A DNA stretch of 64,000 nt from Thermosynechococcus vestitus BP-1 (lineage in GTDB: Bacteria; Cyanobacteriota; Cyanobacteriia; Thermosynechococcales; Thermosynechococcaceae): the NCBI RefSeq assembly GCF_000011345.1, contig NC_004113.1, positions 2,108,001 to 2,172,000 of the forward strand. The letters run 5' to 3'. Below are positions 63,087-64,000 of this stretch, in pieces. How positions within the stretch are numbered: position 1 is the first letter of the stretch; the number at the start of each line of letters is the position of its first letter. The notes below the pieces were generated by a model. The model was not told the origin of the DNA. It saw only the letters and a list, made by a program, of their open reading frames with translations, and did not search any database. Position numbers and translations under genes: made by a program.

Positions 63087-63899
63087 ATGACCCCCACTCC
63101 TTCCCCCAAGTCTACCCTTTGGCAAAACCTTTTCCTCCTGCTGTTACGGGAGGCGATCGCCACGCTTCAGGGGATCATTCACCTCCTCAGCAAGGCCATG
63201 GAGCAACTTCAGGGGATGGCCACACAACAGGGGATCACCCCAGAACAGCTCAATCCCGAACGTTCATGGGTCAATCGAGGGGCAGCCCTATGGTGGCAGG
63301 GAATGGGCTGGGTACAGCAACGGCTGCCGGCTCATCTACAGCAGCGTTATAACCGTACGACATTAACGGGGATCGCGATCGCTCTCCTTTTCATTGTGCT
63401 TTGGTTGCATCCCCTCAGTTGGTTTCAAGCTCCCGCTCCGCCAGCGGCGAAAGCAACCCAGCATCCCCAAGCCAGTGTGCTGGTGCCACCTCGCCCCGCA
63501 CCCACGCCAACGGCGGCAACACCACCCCCCCTGCCCCCCCCGATGCCAAAGCCAACACCGATACCCACGCCGTCAGCAGTGGCGATCGCGCCTGCCTCCG
63601 CTGTCAGTGACAGCCTCACCGTCCGCCAGCAATTGCTGGCCATTTGCGATCGCTACAGCAACGCCCTTGATCCCACCCTAACCCTCACCCCCAGCGAGCA
63701 GCGCTTGGAACTGATGCTGGCCAACGGTTGGTATGATCTCAGTCCTGCAAAGCAAGATCAACTGGCGCAAAGCCTTTGGCAAACCGCCCATGACTTGGGG
63801 TATCAGACCGTAATGATCATGGATACCGAAGGTCACCTGCTTGTGCGTGATCCTGTGGTGGGTGACAATGCTATTGTTGTCCGTCGCAAGCTGATCTAA
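63087..63899 (+). CDS. proline-rich single-pass membrane protein
   Basis: 270 residues from ATG 63087 (MTPTPSPKSTLWQNLFLLLL); upstream in-frame starts are less likely. Cytoplasmic helical part about 1-95, one membrane segment (about 97-114, LTGIAIALLFIVLWLHPLSW), a long Pro/Ala/Thr-rich stalk (about 120-172, PAPTPTAATPPPLPPPMPKP), and a C-terminal globular domain (from about 178, VRQQLLAICDRYSNALDPTL; ending VMIMDTEGHLLVRDPVVGDN). Stalked domain architecture suggests an envelope-facing function; the family is unrecognised. Confidence 0.75.
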   Translation: MTPTPSPKSTLWQNLFLLLLREAIATLQGIIHLLSKAMEQLQGMATQQGITPEQLNPERSWVNRGAALWWQGMGWVQQRLPAHLQQRYNRTTLTGIAIALLFIVLWLHPLSWFQAPAPPAAKATQHPQASVLVPPRPAPTPTAATPPPLPPPMPKPTPIPTPSAVAIAPASAVSDSLTVRQQLLAICDRYSNALDPTLTLTPSEQRLELMLANGWYDLSPAKQDQLAQSLWQTAHDLGYQTVMIMDTEGHLLVRDPVVGDNAIVVRRKLI

Positions 63900-63968
63900 C
63901 CCGCCCCCTTGGCGATCCGTTTCACCAATCCGCTAACTTAGAAAGGTGCCAACTTCTGCAACCTCACT

Positions 63969-64000
63969 ATGAGTGACACCACCCTTTCCCTCCTTTCCCC
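63969..64000 (+). CDS. 5' end of a further gene (partial)
   Basis: ATG at 63969 opens MSDTTLSLLS and runs to the right edge. Too short to identify. The spacing (69 bp after the previous stop) and codon use make a real start plausible; no clear Shine-Dalgarno is seen. Confidence 0.4.
   Translation, partial: MSDTTLSLLS

Noticed and set aside
1-64000. CRISPR array or cas genes
   Set aside because: No regularly spaced direct repeats and no Cas-like proteins were seen; TnpB is part of an IS605 element, not a CRISPR effector.

Overview
The window is chromosomal DNA of a thermophilic unicellular cyanobacterium of the genus Thermosynechococcus (T. elongatus/vestitus/vulcanus group). Evidence: photosystem II genes psbM, psbQ (CyanoQ) and psbP (CyanoP); the phycobilisome core gene apcF; many cyanobacteria-only families (Tic22, DUF760, DUF1815, DUF1825, DUF4912, DUF6464, EbsA); dnaE split by a trans-splicing intein; the HIP1 octamer GCGATCGC in most genes; and an ORF-less group II intron of the kind abundant in T. 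elongatus. The 36-residue PsbM matches, as I recall it, the PsbM of T. elongatus/vulcanus photosystem II structures. Most of the sequence is ordinary, tightly packed housekeeping DNA with short operons and many 4-nt or tail-to-tail gene overlaps.

Layout. 1-4500: small cyanobacterial genes (membrane protein, DUF760, ebsA-like, phosphotransacetylase-like, phytase-like lipoprotein, Tic22). 4725-7255: a wrecked corA magnesium-transporter gene broken by an IS605-type element (tnpA/tnpB) plus three small frame-disrupting changes. 7345-20080: uvrB, apcF, ispF, a pentapeptide protein, a CmpR/NdhR-type LysR regulator, an esterase, a polyprenol/phytol kinase, wecB, a DUF151 nuclease, a ferredoxin-tailed aldo/keto reductase, a class IV aminotransferase, DUF1825, pdxA and rps1. 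20313-28831: mscL with a zinc-ribbon tail, a sugar-binding lipoprotein, kup, an aminotransferase, a polyol-type dehydrogenase, psbM, a ThiO-like oxidase and tmk. 28757-43569: the two dnaE halves on the same strand about 10 kb apart, with psbQ, rqcH, rpmG-rpsR, a Zur-box-controlled znuAC and sufS between or beside them.

43599-48461: a decayed nucleotidyltransferase/HI0074-like pair, then a division cluster rsmH-ftsL-ftsI followed by psbP and tRNA-Ala(CGC). 48722-57112: ExoD, DUF6464, glgP and a moxR-DUF58 operon among hypotheticals. 57608-61452: a large exported TPR-CHAT protein convergent with a second DUF58 gene. 61450-62579: a mobile-element composite in which a group II intron abuts the last 40 codons of a tnpB gene. 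62595-64000: a thioredoxin, a proline-rich membrane protein and the first codons of one more gene.

The most notable structures are the intron/tnpB composite, the layered destruction of corA, the physically close but order-reversed dnaE split-intein halves (one overlapping tmk), the relic nucleotidyltransferase pair, the exported CHAT protease-like protein and the HIP1 octamer inside a tRNA anticodon arm. I found no CRISPR array, rRNA operon, prophage or clear new defence island.
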